From positions 8,990,001-9,054,000 of the forward strand of contig NZ_CP109467.1 of assembly GCF_036227325.1 (NCBI RefSeq): a stretch of DNA of 64,000 nucleotides, in the 5' to 3' direction. This document shows positions 1 through 9,100 of the stretch, piece after piece. A program made the position numbers and the translations under genes. The stretch's first letter is position 1; each line of letters opens with the position of its first letter. The stretch comes from Streptomyces sp. NBC_01465 (GTDB lineage: Bacteria > Actinomycetota > Actinomycetes > Streptomycetales > Streptomycetaceae). A model generated the notes under the pieces. That model had not been told where the DNA came from. It saw only the letters and a list, made by a program, of their open reading frames with translations, and ran no database searches.

Positions 1-822
1 ACCTGCGACTACGCAGAGCTGCAACGCACCCTCCCCGCCCTGATCACCGACCTCCGCCACGAGGCAGCCGGCTCGACCGAAGCGACGGGGCTGCTGGCCA
101 CCGCGTACCAAACCTCCGCCAGCCTGCTCCTCAAACTCAGCGACCACGGCAACGCCTGGCTCGCCGTCGGCCGCGCCATGGCCGAGGCCGAACGCTGCGG
201 CGACCCGGTCATCCTGGCCTCCAGCGTCCGCGTCCACGCCCACCTGCTCGCCCGCGAGAAGCACACCTCCCAAGCGGTCACCCTGGTCCGGCACACCGCC
301 GATCAACTCACCGGCGCCTACGACCAGCGCTCCCCGCGCTACCTCGCGGCCCTCGGCCTCCTGCTCCTGCGCGGCGTCACCGCGGCCAGCAACGGCGGAG
401 ACCGCTCAGCCACCCAGGACTTCCTCACCGAGGCGAAAGACGCCGCCCGCTTCGTCACGCTCGACCGCTCCGACGCACGGGCCAACTTCAGCCCCACCAA
501 CGTCGCCCTGCACGCGGTCAGCGCCGCAAACGCCTTCGGCGACGCAGGCGTCGCACTGGAGACCGCCGGCCCTCTCATGCGGCGCCACATCCCCGTACCC
601 GAGCGCCGAGCCGCCCTCTGGGTCGAAGCCGCCCGCGCCTACACCCAACAAGGCCGCCTCACCGACGGCTACCAGGCCCTGCGCATCGCCGAGAGCTGCG
701 CGGCCCAGGACGTCCGCCGCCCGGCCGTCCGGGAAATGATCGCCGACATGGCGGCCCGCGACCGCCGCCGTACCCTGCCGGAACTGCACCACTTCAGCCG
801 TCAACTGGGAGTCCCCGCGTGA
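1..822 (+). CDS. XRE-type transcriptional regulator, C-terminal part (5' partial)
   Basis: The frame is open from base 1, so the start lies outside the window; what is visible is about 273 residues. It is an Ala/Leu/Arg-rich all-helical segment with TPR-like helix pairs and no DNA-binding domain in view. In Streptomyces this kind of region forms the C-terminal sensing half of XRE-family regulators whose N-terminal helix-turn-helix would be upstream here. The stop overlaps the GTG of the next gene (GTGA), so the two are translationally coupled; a regulator followed by a flavoprotein is a recurring Streptomyces pair. The family is inferred from the context and helical pattern, because the HTH is not in the window. 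Confidence 0.6.
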   Translation, partial: TCDYAELQRTLPALITDLRHEAAGSTEATGLLATAYQTSASLLLKLSDHGNAWLAVGRAMAEAERCGDPVILASSVRVHAHLLAREKHTSQAVTLVRHTADQLTGAYDQRSPRYLAALGLLLLRGVTAASNGGDRSATQDFLTEAKDAARFVTLDRSDARANFSPTNVALHAVSAANAFGDAGVALETAGPLMRRHIPVPERRAALWVEAARAYTQQGRLTDGYQALRIAESCAAQDVRRPAVREMIADMAARDRRRTLPELHHFSRQLGVPA

Positions 823-1376
823 GCGATCAGCCCGACCAGCACACCAAAAGGCCCTTCCTGTACGTCGTCGTGTGCGCGTCCGGTATCGCCGGCGACGTCG
901 GCACGCTCATCACGGCTGCCCAGGAAGCCAACTGGGACGTCGGCGTCATCGCCACCCCACAGGGCCTCAGCTTCATCGACGCCGACGCAGTCGAGACGCA
1001 GACCGGCTATCCGATCCGCTCGGCCTGGCGCTCACCCGGCGATCCTCGCCCGCTGCCGCCAGCCGATGCCATCGCCGTGGCCCCGGCCACCTTCAACACG
1101 ATCAACAAGTGGGCTGCGGGGATCTCCGACACTCTGGCACTGGGCATCCTGTGCGAGGCGTACGGATTCGGCATTCCGACTGCTGTCCTGCCATACCTGA
1201 ACTCCGCCCAGGCCTCCCATCCCGCGTACAGCCATAGCCTGGAGAGGCTGCGCGAGATGGGCGTACGGATCGGCTCGTACGAGCCCCACCGGCCAAAGGC
1301 TGGCGGTGGGGGCGATCGCTTCCGCTGGGAGGAAGCGATGGAGCTCATTACTCCGATGTTGTCCGCACAGTTGTGA
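819..1376 (+). CDS. Flavoprotein (PPC decarboxylase-like fold)
   Basis: A 185-aa protein with an N-terminal beta strand and glycine turn (VVVCASGIAG, residues 17-26) and the segment ADAIAVAPATFNTINKWAAGISD (residues about 88-110), which matches the FMN-binding core of the flavoprotein superfamily that includes Dfp and EpiD. These enzymes oxidatively decarboxylate cysteine-containing substrates or simply bind FMN; the substrate here is unknown. The GTG start overlaps the stop of the upstream regulator (GTGA), so expression is coupled to it. Length and motifs fit the single-domain actinobacterial flavoproteins found beside XRE regulators. It is probably cytoplasmic. Confidence 0.82.
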   Translation: MSDQPDQHTKRPFLYVVVCASGIAGDVGTLITAAQEANWDVGVIATPQGLSFIDADAVETQTGYPIRSAWRSPGDPRPLPPADAIAVAPATFNTINKWAAGISDTLALGILCEAYGFGIPTAVLPYLNSAQASHPAYSHSLERLREMGVRIGSYEPHRPKAGGGGDRFRWEEAMELITPMLSAQL

Positions 1377-1959
1377 TCACTTCCGTCGACCTTGTGTCGG
1401 TTTCGAGGCCTTTGTTTCCAATGGGAGCCGACGTTCTGCGTGATCATCCAGGCGATCGGCGTTGCCGGCGCCGCCCTTGGTTCATCGAATGCACCCGCAC
1501 CCTGTGTTTTGAGGTCGACGACGTACCGTCCGCGATCGCCCGGCCACCCTCGCGGTGATGCCCGTGCTCTGCGTGGCAGGGCCGTCGACTGTCGTCCGCG
1601 TCCACCGAGTGGATCATTCGCCCAGGGAATTGCTGATGAGATTGCCGCGACCGTCCACGACGCCGACGTGATCCTCGGCGAGCGGCCCCCGCGCGCCCTC
1701 GCCTACTTTTTTGGTGCACCGGAGTTCCGCGGCGAGTAGATCCACCGCCCGGAGCGCGAACGGCTCCTGGTCGTGGCCGCGTTCAGCCAATCCCGCTCGC
1801 TGGTCTCGCTGCCGTGCCGGTCCACCACGAACGGGGCTCGGGCAATGACGACCGTCTGTGTGTAGTGGAGCGTCACCAGGGCGGCCCCTTGCCGAGCTGC
1901 ACCATGGCAGCGCGAGGGCGATACCGGACAAGCTGGTCACGCTCGAGGGGGGCGAAGGG
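1377..1959. other. Degenerate intergenic stretch, no supported gene
   Basis: Short open frames occur on both strands but none has a ribosome binding site and recognisable content together. One plus-strand frame ending at 1739 has a plausible protein-like tail (GERPPRALAYFFGAPEF), perhaps the end of a decayed gene, but I cannot name it. The stretch runs into the ISL3 scar that follows, so it is probably rearranged DNA. Confidence 0.4.
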
Positions 1960-2208
1960 TTCAGAGCTGACTGCTCTCAACGGACATGTGCGTGCGTTCG
2001 CCACGATACTCACGACCCACTCCGGCCAGCACCTCAAAGACTGGATACTCGCCGCCCGCGTTGAAAGCCTTGCCGAACTCCACACCGTCGCCCACGGCTT
2101 GGAAAGGGCCTGAGAGGACGTGCTCCAAGGACTGACGACCGCTGGAACTCCGGCTCAGTAGAGGGCAGGGTCAACCACATCAAGATGATCAAGCGTCAGA
2201 TGTTCGGC
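1960..2208 (+). pseudogene. ISL3-family transposase, C-terminal scar
   Basis: The frame ending at 2113 reads LTALNGHVRAFATILTT and then a helical stretch (HLKDWILAARVESLAELHT), and a second frame from 2143 reads WNSGSVEGRVNHIKMIKRQM. Both match the C-terminal end of ISL3 (zf-ISL3/DDE) transposases, where SGxVEGxxNxIKxIKRQMxG is diagnostic. A frameshift lies between about 2130 and 2143. Homology stops at the MFG codons near 2208, where the sequence switches to an IS110 reading frame. Only about the last 80 residues remain, so it is inactive. Confidence 0.75.
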
Positions 2209-2210
2209 TG

Positions 2211-3215
2211 GGTCAGGTCTACGCCATCAACCCGATGGCCGCCGCCCGCTAACGCGACCGCCACGCCGCCACCGGCAAGAAGTCTGACCCCGGCGACGCA
2301 CTGGTCCTGGCGAACATCCTGCGGACCGACATCCACGCCCACCGGCCACTACCGCACGACAGTGACCTCGTCCGCGCCATCGCAGTCCTCGTCCGAGCCC
2401 AACAGGACGCAGTCTGGAACCGGCAGCAGCTCGCCAACCAGCTCCGCTCGCTCCTGCGCGAATACTTCCCCTCCGCCCTCGACGCCTACCTCCACTGGCA
2501 AAACGGCCTCTGCCGCCCCGCGGCCCGCATTCTGCTGGAGCTCGCGCCCACCCCCACGAGAGCCGCCAGGCTCTCGCTCGCGCAACTGCGCTCGGCACTC
2601 AAGCGAGCCAGCCGTCAACGCCGGATCGACGCCGACGCCGAACGGATCCGCGAGGTCCTACGGGCCGAGTACGCTCACCAGCCACCGCTGGTCGAGGATG
2701 CGCTCGGCAAGCAGATGCTCGCTCTGCTGCGGCAGCTCGACGCCGCCTGCAGTGTCGCCGACCAGCTCGTCGAGGCAGTGGAGGGGGCTTTCCCCCAGCA
2801 CCCGGACGCCGAGATCATCCTGAGCTTCCCCGGGCTCGGAACCCAGCTCGGCTCCCGGCTCCTCGCTGAGATGGGGGACGACCACACCCGCTTCGCCACC
2901 GCCCGCGGCATGAAGGCCTACGCCGGCGCATCCCCCATCACCAGGGCATCAGGCAAAAAGTCCAGCATTACCAGACGATGGGTCAAGAACGACCGGCTCA
3001 ACCACACCGGCTACCTCTGGGCCTTTGCCGCCCTGACCGCATCATCCGGGGCCAAGGCCCACTACGACCGACGCCGCGAGGCCGGAGACTGGCACGCTGC
3101 CGCTCAGAGGAACCTGTTCAACAAGATGATCGGCCAGCTTTACTGCTGCCTCCAAAGACACATCCTGTTCGAAGAACACCACGCCTTCCCCACCGGTCTT
3201 CCTATCGGTGCTTGA
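2211..3215 (+). pseudogene. IS110-family transposase, N-terminally truncated with a nonsense codon
   Basis: The frame begins abruptly with GQVYAINPMAAAR, the usual IS110 segment found about 70 residues into the protein, so the N-terminal part with the first DEDD acidic residue is missing. The next codon, normally Tyr, is TAA (2250-2252). The frame then continues with KKSDPGDALVLANILRTD and on to the C-terminal transposase_20 domain, with PGLGTQLGSRLLAEMGD and YAGASPITRASGKK visible near 2830-2970. Truncation by fusion to the ISL3 scar plus the stop codon makes it a pseudogene. The stop is at 3213-3215. Confidence 0.85.
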
Positions 3216-3350
3216 CGACTTAGTTCCGTGAGGTGTCTCTGGGCCCTCCTGCGAGACGGACGGCTCTACGAGCCAGCTCCGCCGGCAAGGGCTGCCGCAT
3301 AGGAAGGGACGCGACACTCTGAGCGCGGCCAGGTGGTCTGACCGACCCCG

Positions 3351-3788
3351 TCAGACCAGGCAAAACTCGTTACCTTCCGGGTCTGCCATCACCACGTGAT
3401 CCGGCCTGCCCTGCAACTCGTCCTCGCGGACCACGGTCGCGCCCGCAGCGGTCAACCGCTCCACCGCCTCGACCACGCGCGGCCAGCGCACCTCCCATGG
3501 GGTTTCACGGCCGCCACCAACTTGCACGTCGATATGCAGCCGGTTCTTCGCCACCTTCGGCTCCGGCACCTTCAGAAAGGACAAGGTGGGGCCCACGCCG
3601 TCCGGATCTGAGAGGTACGCCCCGTCATCCCACTCGTCCTCCGGAACCTCATGATGCGACAACCACTCCTCCCAGCTCCCGAACCCTGCGGGCGCGGGCT
3701 TCTCCTCGTAGCCCAACGCCAGCGCCCAGAACGCGGCCAGCTTCCCTGGGCACGCGCAGTCGATCGTCAAGCTCCACTTGGTCCCCAT
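3351..3788 (-). CDS. VOC (glyoxalase-like) family protein
   Basis: I take the ATG at 3788 (MGTKWSLTIDCACPGKLAAFW), giving 145 aa; an upstream in-frame start at 3836 would add 16 residues with no family similarity. It has the order of a glyoxalase_6/VOC protein: an N-terminal strand with DCACPGKLAAFWALALGY, a middle YLSDPDGVGPTLSFLKVPEPK, LHIDV in the second half, and a C-terminal VMADPEGNEFCLV. These are the metal-site strands of the vicinal-oxygen-chelate fold. The family spans glyoxalases, dioxygenases and fosfomycin or bleomycin resistance proteins; the ligand is not predictable. It stands alone between IS scars and the methylase block. Confidence 0.85.
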   Translation of the reverse strand: MGTKWSLTIDCACPGKLAAFWALALGYEEKPAPAGFGSWEEWLSHHEVPEDEWDDGAYLSDPDGVGPTLSFLKVPEPKVAKNRLHIDVQVGGGRETPWEVRWPRVVEAVERLTAAGATVVREDELQGRPDHVVMADPEGNEFCLV

Positions 3789-4369
3789 GAGCCCTCCCCA
3801 GTCGGATGAACGGACCGTACCGCGCACCTCCGACACATCCTGTCCGCTACCTCAAGCGTGCGCCGCGGCTTGACGAACGGCATTAGGAATCAGTGGCACA
3901 GGACATCCGCCCACCAACCAGCTCGTGTTCTTGGCCAGGAGCCGTGGGGGTGATTCCTACGGAATCACCCCCACGGTCCCGATCCGGGCCGACGTGGTCG
4001 CGGAGCTCGGTAGGTGTCCGGTGCCATCGAACCGTGGCGGGCCGAGAGTTCGTGCCAGCTGACCCGCAGCTGGTCGCCTGCATGGACTCAGAACGCCGAC
4101 TCGCTTGAGCCGTCCATGCATCGATACTTCCCCAGCCCCGACGATCGACGCCGCTTCGCGCCGTATGCCCGGCGCTTCCTGGGGTGCAACCAGATATTGC
4201 TGCAGGCCAGCTGAGCGCACACGAGAGTGCGCGCGCTGCAAGTCCCGGAGGGCGTACGGATGCCGCCACCCAGGAAGCTGCTGGGCACCAAGGCAGACCA
4301 AGAGCACGATCTCGTATATGCCACGAGACGTGGACGTGGGCAGGCAAACGTGAAAAGGGAGCCGCAGGC
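3789..4369. other. Intergenic region with a palindrome and an IS-end-like motif
   Basis: No coding frame here has a good ribosome binding site and family content. It holds the long palindrome at 3942-3976 and, at 4020-4038, a motif containing GTGCCATCGAAC that recurs as a direct repeat at 11943-11992. A minus-strand frame (about 4085-4330) has protein-like stretches but no recognisable family. I read it as mostly non-coding or decayed DNA. Confidence 0.4.
3942..3976. repeat. Perfect 16-bp inverted repeat, copy A
   Basis: A perfect palindrome with a 16-nt stem and a 3-nt TAC loop. The core stem is GGGGGTGATTCC paired with GGAATCACCCCC. A near-identical copy lies at 5892-5922 with the loop read as GTA, so the two copies are in opposite orientation. 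They bracket the small membrane protein and the DNA methylase. It could be an extragenic palindromic element, a strong RNA hairpin or an end of a mobile unit; no T-run follows it. Confidence 0.8.
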
Positions 4370-4522
4370 ATGAACGGTCAGAGAGAGCAGCGGACGGTAC
4401 TGCTTCTCGTCGCTGGCGGAGGTGCGGCCTACGCGGCCTTCGAGCACCCGCCGATCGGCACTGCTCTCCTGGTCGGCATCGGCCTGGTGACGCTGCTCCA
4501 TCTTCTATTGGGGGACCGGTGA
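4370..4522 (+). CDS. Small predicted membrane protein (50 aa)
   Basis: The ATG at 4370 is preceded by AAAAGGGAG at a good distance. The product is a 50-residue peptide: a polar N-terminus (MNGQREQR), then a hydrophobic stretch TVLLLVAGGGAAYAAF, the turn EHPPIG and a second hydrophobic stretch TALLVGIGLVTLLHLLL. This predicts two membrane-spanning helices in a hairpin. No family is recognised. It faces the methylase gene tail to tail and its stop lies inside a terminator-like hairpin. Such tiny hydrophobic proteins are common beside mobile elements and defence genes, but no role can be assigned. Confidence 0.6.
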   Translation: MNGQREQRTVLLLVAGGGAAYAAFEHPPIGTALLVGIGLVTLLHLLLGDR

Positions 4523-4545
4523 CCCGTGTGTTCATCCGGGTCACC
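4518..4545. terminator. Bidirectional terminator-like hairpin
   Basis: A 9-bp perfect stem (GGTGACCCG with CGGGTCACC) and a 10-nt loop sit between the convergent small membrane gene and the methylase gene. There is no T-run, as is common in Streptomyces. The position between converging genes supports a shared terminator. Confidence 0.6.
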
Positions 4546-4578
4546 GACCGATGAACGCCCGCCATCGGGACGAACGAA

Positions 4579-5814
4579 TCATTGGCTGCCCGGGCGCAGC
4601 AGGTCGGCGAGCTGGTTGAACTTCTCTTCTCGGCTGCCGGTGACCTTCGTGCACATCACGTGGGCCGGCAGGTGAGGTTGAGGGCCGCCGCGGCGCGTGA
4701 GGACGGCGGCGCACAACGGGAGGGTGACGTCAGGGAAGAGGCGGGTGGGGACGGGCGGTGTCTTCCCTTCGGGGGTTAGATCAATGATCGCTCCGCGATC
4801 GGCGGCGGCCCGGATGTGCGCGCGCATGCCGTCGAAGGCAGGGGCGGAGAGCCAGGCGCTGGGGGTGAGGAAGGCGACCGTTCCGGCGCTCAGGCGTGTT
4901 TCGAAGGCCTGCCACATGGCCCACCGCCAGAAGAACACGTAGAGGTTGCTGAGGGTGTAGTCGGTGCGTCCGCGGCCCGGAACCCTGAATTCGTCCAGGC
5001 TCGGCCTCCACAACTCGTCCTCGCCCCGTACGCTGCGTGGTCCCGGGCGCCGGGCTTCGATCCAGGGTGCGGCACCTTTGGCCTTGTCCTTGTACGGCAG
5101 GTTGCCCACGATCGCGAGCGGCCCGTCGGTGTTGAGCCGCGCGGCGAGCGCCGGCGGCAGATCACCTTGGAGGGCGTTGCCGACGACGATGTTGTCGTCG
5201 AGCCAGTCGATCGGCTGCAGACCGCCGGTCTCCAGCCAGCACACCGACTTGGCGAGATCAACGGCCACCGGATCGGTGTCGATGCCGTACACGCAGGCCT
5301 TCAGCACGTCGGCCATGACGGCGCGGACGGTCAGTGGTGCGGGATTCTGCGTTCCGTACAGCAGGCCTGTGTACGCGGAGGCGAGCAGTTGGCGCGCCGC
5401 GACGAGGAACACCCCGCCGCCGCACGCTGGATCGAGGACCGACACGTCCAGGACATCCGCGGGGGCGTCGTCCAGGCGCAGGTCGGTGATCTCGGAAAGT
5501 GCCGCGCGGGTCAGCGGCCGGGCGACTTCGGGTGGGGTGTACCAGGCACCGGAGGCAGTGCGCTCCGCGGAGGCCAGGAGTTGCTCACGGAGCCGGCCGA
5601 GCTTGACACCATCCCACGCGCCGAGATTGCCGAGGTCGGCCAGGAGTTTGCCTGCCCGCTGGGCCGCGTCGTTGGTCAGTTCCAGCGCCCAGGGCTTCGG
5701 GAGGGAGCGGGCTGCAGCGATGGTGTTCACGGCGAGGCGCAGGACCTGACGGTGCCCGTCGTGACCCGGTGCTTCGGCGGCGAGTGTCTCGATCGTGCTG
5801 TTGGAAACCGTCAC
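4579..5814 (-). CDS. N6-adenine DNA methylase (class I SAM-dependent)
   Basis: I choose the GTG at 5814 (M-TVSNSTIETL) because GAGAGG lies 7 nt upstream; this gives 411 aa. Motifs in order: YTPPEVA (92-98), the usual substrate-side YTP motif of N6 methylases; the SAM motif I VLDPACGGGVF (127-137); YGIDTDPVAVDLAK (motif II region, about 176-189); and the catalytic IVGNLPY (235-241), an (N/D)PPY variant with Leu at position 2. It would methylate adenine N6 in DNA as part of a restriction-modification or phage-defence system. It is short compared with PglX- or DrmMI-type enzymes and has no obvious target-recognition domain, so it may be truncated or act with a partner. It is divergent from the CHAT operon. 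Confidence 0.82.
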   Translation of the reverse strand: MTVSNSTIETLAAEAPGHDGHRQVLRLAVNTIAAARSLPKPWALELTNDAAQRAGKLLADLGNLGAWDGVKLGRLREQLLASAERTASGAWYTPPEVARPLTRAALSEITDLRLDDAPADVLDVSVLDPACGGGVFLVAARQLLASAYTGLLYGTQNPAPLTVRAVMADVLKACVYGIDTDPVAVDLAKSVCWLETGGLQPIDWLDDNIVVGNALQGDLPPALAARLNTDGPLAIVGNLPYKDKAKGAAPWIEARRPGPRSVRGEDELWRPSLDEFRVPGRGRTDYTLSNLYVFFWRWAMWQAFETRLSAGTVAFLTPSAWLSAPAFDGMRAHIRAAADRGAIIDLTPEGKTPPVPTRLFPDVTLPLCAAVLTRRGGPQPHLPAHVMCTKVTGSREEKFNQLADLLRPGSQ

Positions 5815-5838
5815 GGCAGTGCCTCTCTGGGAGTGGGC

Positions 5839-5878
5839 AAAAAAAGAAGCGGCCCTCCCGGTGGGGGAGAGCCGCTTC
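5839..5878 (-). terminator. Intrinsic terminator or attenuator in the methylase leader
   Basis: On the minus strand a GC-rich hairpin (5878 to 5846, arms beginning GAAGCGGC and ending GCCGCTTC) is followed directly by seven T residues (5845-5839), a textbook rho-independent terminator. It ends only 24 nt before the methylase GTG and just upstream of its GAGAGG ribosome site. Such strong U-tract terminators are uncommon in Streptomyces. It either ends an upstream transcript or attenuates the methylase itself. Confidence 0.75.
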
Positions 5879-5891
5879 GGTCTACGAGGGC

Positions 5892-5922
5892 CCGGGGGTG
5901 ATTCCGTAGGAATCACCCCCGG
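5892..5922. repeat. Perfect 14-bp inverted repeat, copy B
   Basis: A perfect palindrome with a 14-nt stem and GTA loop, sharing the GGGGGTGATTCC core with the copy at 3942-3976 but in the opposite orientation. It lies 78 bp upstream of the methylase start, next to the intrinsic terminator. Confidence 0.8.
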
Positions 5923-6188
5923 CGATCTAGATCAGTGTCCTTTGACAGCCAAGTTAGTCCGGTGCGATGCCCTGGCCGGGGGTGACTAGGTTGGATGTCA
6001 AACGATCAGTCCTGGTCTGTTGCCTCCGTGAGGTGACGACAGCTCCACACGCAGGAGTTTCATCACCATGTCAGCCACTCCTGGAAGGGTGCCGACCGAA
6101 GCCGCACCACGAGTCACCAAGGTCGCCTAGTCTTCTGGGCTACCAGGCTCCAAACGCGTAAGAGGTGCGGCCGAGGAGGGGGTTCGCG
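5923..6188. promoter_or_regulatory. Divergent methylase/CHAT intergenic region
   Basis: About 375 bp separate the two divergent starts. A TTGACA at 5942-5947 and a TAGGTT at 5987-5992 are possible promoter hexamers on the plus strand but are too far apart to form one promoter. The CHAT gene has a strong GAGGAGGGGG ribosome site at 6172-6181. No coding frame is supported. Confidence 0.3.
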
Positions 6189-9100
6189 GTGCAGGCTGGC
6201 GATGAGCGAGACAAGAGGCGAGCACTGAAGGGCGCCGCGAAGTTCAAGGTGCGAGGGGACTACGCACAGGCGTCGGCACTTCTCGAAGAGCAGATCAGGC
6301 GCGCACCCGACGTCGAACTGCTCACAGCCGCCGACGAGTTGGTCTTCTCCGGATTTCGCGCCGGTGAGTTTGGCGCGGTGCTGTCCCTCACTCGTACGCT
6401 GTGGTCCCTCTTACGGGCCGTCCAGGGCGACAGCCCTCCGATCGTGGAGCGTGCCACCACGGTCATGCTCTTCGCGGAGCGAGTCGGACAGGACGACCTT
6501 GCCCGGAAGATGGCGGATTACGTCCTTCAAGCGAGGCGGGGATATCTGCCCGACCGGCACCCCGACCTCGTTCTGGCGTTGAACGACGCTGCACGCCTGC
6601 ACCTCGCGGTGGGCGACGTTGACGCGGCTCGACCGCTGTACGAAGAGCTGGCCGGGGGCTTGCCGGGGGAAGGCCCGCAGGACAGCGATGAGGCATCCGC
6701 GCGGGCGTCGGCCCACTATCTGTTGGGCGAGCTGTGCTTGCGCTTCGGTGAAGGAGACGCAGCTGATGAGCACTGGACCCGTTCACTGGCCTGGGCAGAA
6801 CACTTCGCCGACAGCCGACCGATGCGGATCGCCGCGCATCTCGGCCTCGGGCAGTTGTTGCTGGCCTTCTCCGATACGTCCGGAGCAGCGCACCATCTTG
6901 AAAGAGCCTACGAACAAACCCGCTTGATCCTCGACTCTCCCGGAGAGTCGGCCTGGCTCACCCCGACAACCGGCGCGGCGGCCGTGGCCGACATGCTCTT
7001 CAACCTTGGCATCGCTCACCGCGGCAGGCATAACCTCCTTGGCGCGGAGCGGGCGCTCCAGGAGGCGATCGACCTGTATTCAGCCCTCGCGAGGCGGGAG
7101 TCGGTGGCCGACGCGGTTGTGGCACTCGGGCATACCTATCAGGCGCACGGGGCTTTCGAGGCCGCAGAGCGACACTACGACCACGCGCTTGCGATATTGG
7201 ACGGGCTCGCTGAGCCTCTGCCGCAGACCAGACTCCGGATTCTTTCCAACCTTGGTGCTCTGCGGGAGCAGGAGGGGCGCCTCGACGAGGCTAGAAGTCT
7301 GTTTGGTCAGGCCGCCGAGTTCCTGACGGGCGAGACCCCGCCGCAGCAACGCTCGGCCCTGCTGAACAATCGTGGACGGCTGGCCTTCAACTCCCACCGG
7401 GACCGTGAGGCAGCACGGTTCTATCAGGAGGCTTTGGACGCCTGCCGAGCGGATGAGGGCGATGAGCCCGACCGGCGGCACATCCTCTTCAATCTCGCCG
7501 AGGTGCAACTGGCACTCGGCGACACCGCCTCGGCCGTATCAACGTTCAAGGAGGGCCTGAGCCTTGAGGACGCGCAGCTGTCGTCCATGCTCAGAACAGG
7601 TTCGCAGCGTGAGTGGCTTGAGGCGGTCACGGCCGCCCAGTACCGCGTCGACCAACTGCTCGACATGGTCGTGACCTTTGGCCATGGCGCCCGCGATAGC
7701 GTGGAGTTGGCAGCAGACGTGCTGTTGAACCGCGCCGGTCTTGCGACCACGACGAGCATGTTCCAGCGCGACATCGCGTTCGGGTACGGCACGGACCCCC
7801 GGATCGGTGAACTCAGACACAGCCACACGAAACTGAGCAGGGCTATCGAGAGCAGGAGGCTGGCGGGTCCGCCCGTAGGAGGGGAACGCGGCCATGAGAC
7901 AGGACTGATCGAAGACCGTTTCCGATTAGAGGCGATCGAGTCCGAACTCTCAATCCGTTTGTTTGCGAGCTCCGGCATCGAGGCGTTTGCCCTGCGGTGG
8001 CGTCAGATCGCGGAGGCTCTGCCCGCCGACACCACCCTGGTCGCCCTGCGGCGCTACGCCTCATTCGATTACGCGAGCGACGACCGGACGGCCTCCCTTG
8101 CCGGCGATCATCGCTATGCCGCGCTCGTCCTGCACCGACACAGGCCCCCTACACTCGTCCCGCTCGGTGCAGCCGACGAGATTGACGCCATGGTCGTTGA
8201 CGTGGTCGCTGCTTTCAGCGGGCTGAAGACAGTCGATGACACTGCCATTTCCGCCGTTCGCGAGGCAGTCATCGACCCGCTGTTGCCGCAGCTCGAGGGA
8301 GCGCGCGCGGTCTTGGTCGCCCCAGACGGTGAACTTAACCGGTTCCCGTTCGAATCCGTCCCTCTCGGTAATGGCCGCCTCGTCATGGACGACTACGAGG
8401 TGAGCTACCTCGCGAGTGCACGTGACGTCCTGCGGATCGGCGCGCCCTTGGCCCCAGCTGGCCCGCCCCTCGTCGTGGCCGATCCCGACCTGGACCTGAG
8501 ATCCTCTACCGACGTGCCACCGGCGTCGGCCGCACCCGTCTTCGGCCCACTGCCCGCCGCCCGTGCCGAGGCGGAGCACATTGCAGGACTGCTCGGCGTC
8601 GTATCTCTGCTGGGCAGCGACGCCGTGAAGGACAGGGTGACCGGGGCGTCCAGTCCTTCGGTGCTCCACGTCGCCACCCACGGCTTCTTCTTGCCGGCCA
8701 CCACGCCGGACCTCCTGGATCCCCAGTCGATTCAAGGCGGTGCTGTCCTGCAGCCGTCCGACCCTGACCGGCGGATGATGACCCTGAACGGGACGCTGGC
8801 CACGCCGATCCACTTCACCGTCAAGCGTGACGGCGCGTTCCGGCGCCTGTCCGGCGACGGCCTGGACGACCCAATGCTGCGCTCTGGCCTGGCACTGGCC
8901 GGTGCCAATACATGGCTCGCCGGAGGAGAACCGCCACACGAGGCGGGAAACGGCGTGGTCACTGCGGCTGACCTGGCAGCCGCCGACCTGAGTGGGACCA
9001 GGTTGGTCGTGCTCTCGGCATGCGACACGGCGCTCGGTGAGACTCGGACCGGCGAAGGGGTCTTCGGGATGCGGCGTGCGGTCTCGCTCGCAGGCGCCCG

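Noticed and set aside
4816..5901. Plus-strand frame of 361 codons antisense to the DNA methylase
   Set aside because: The methylase on the minus strand has clear SAM and NLPY motifs; the antisense frame has no family content.
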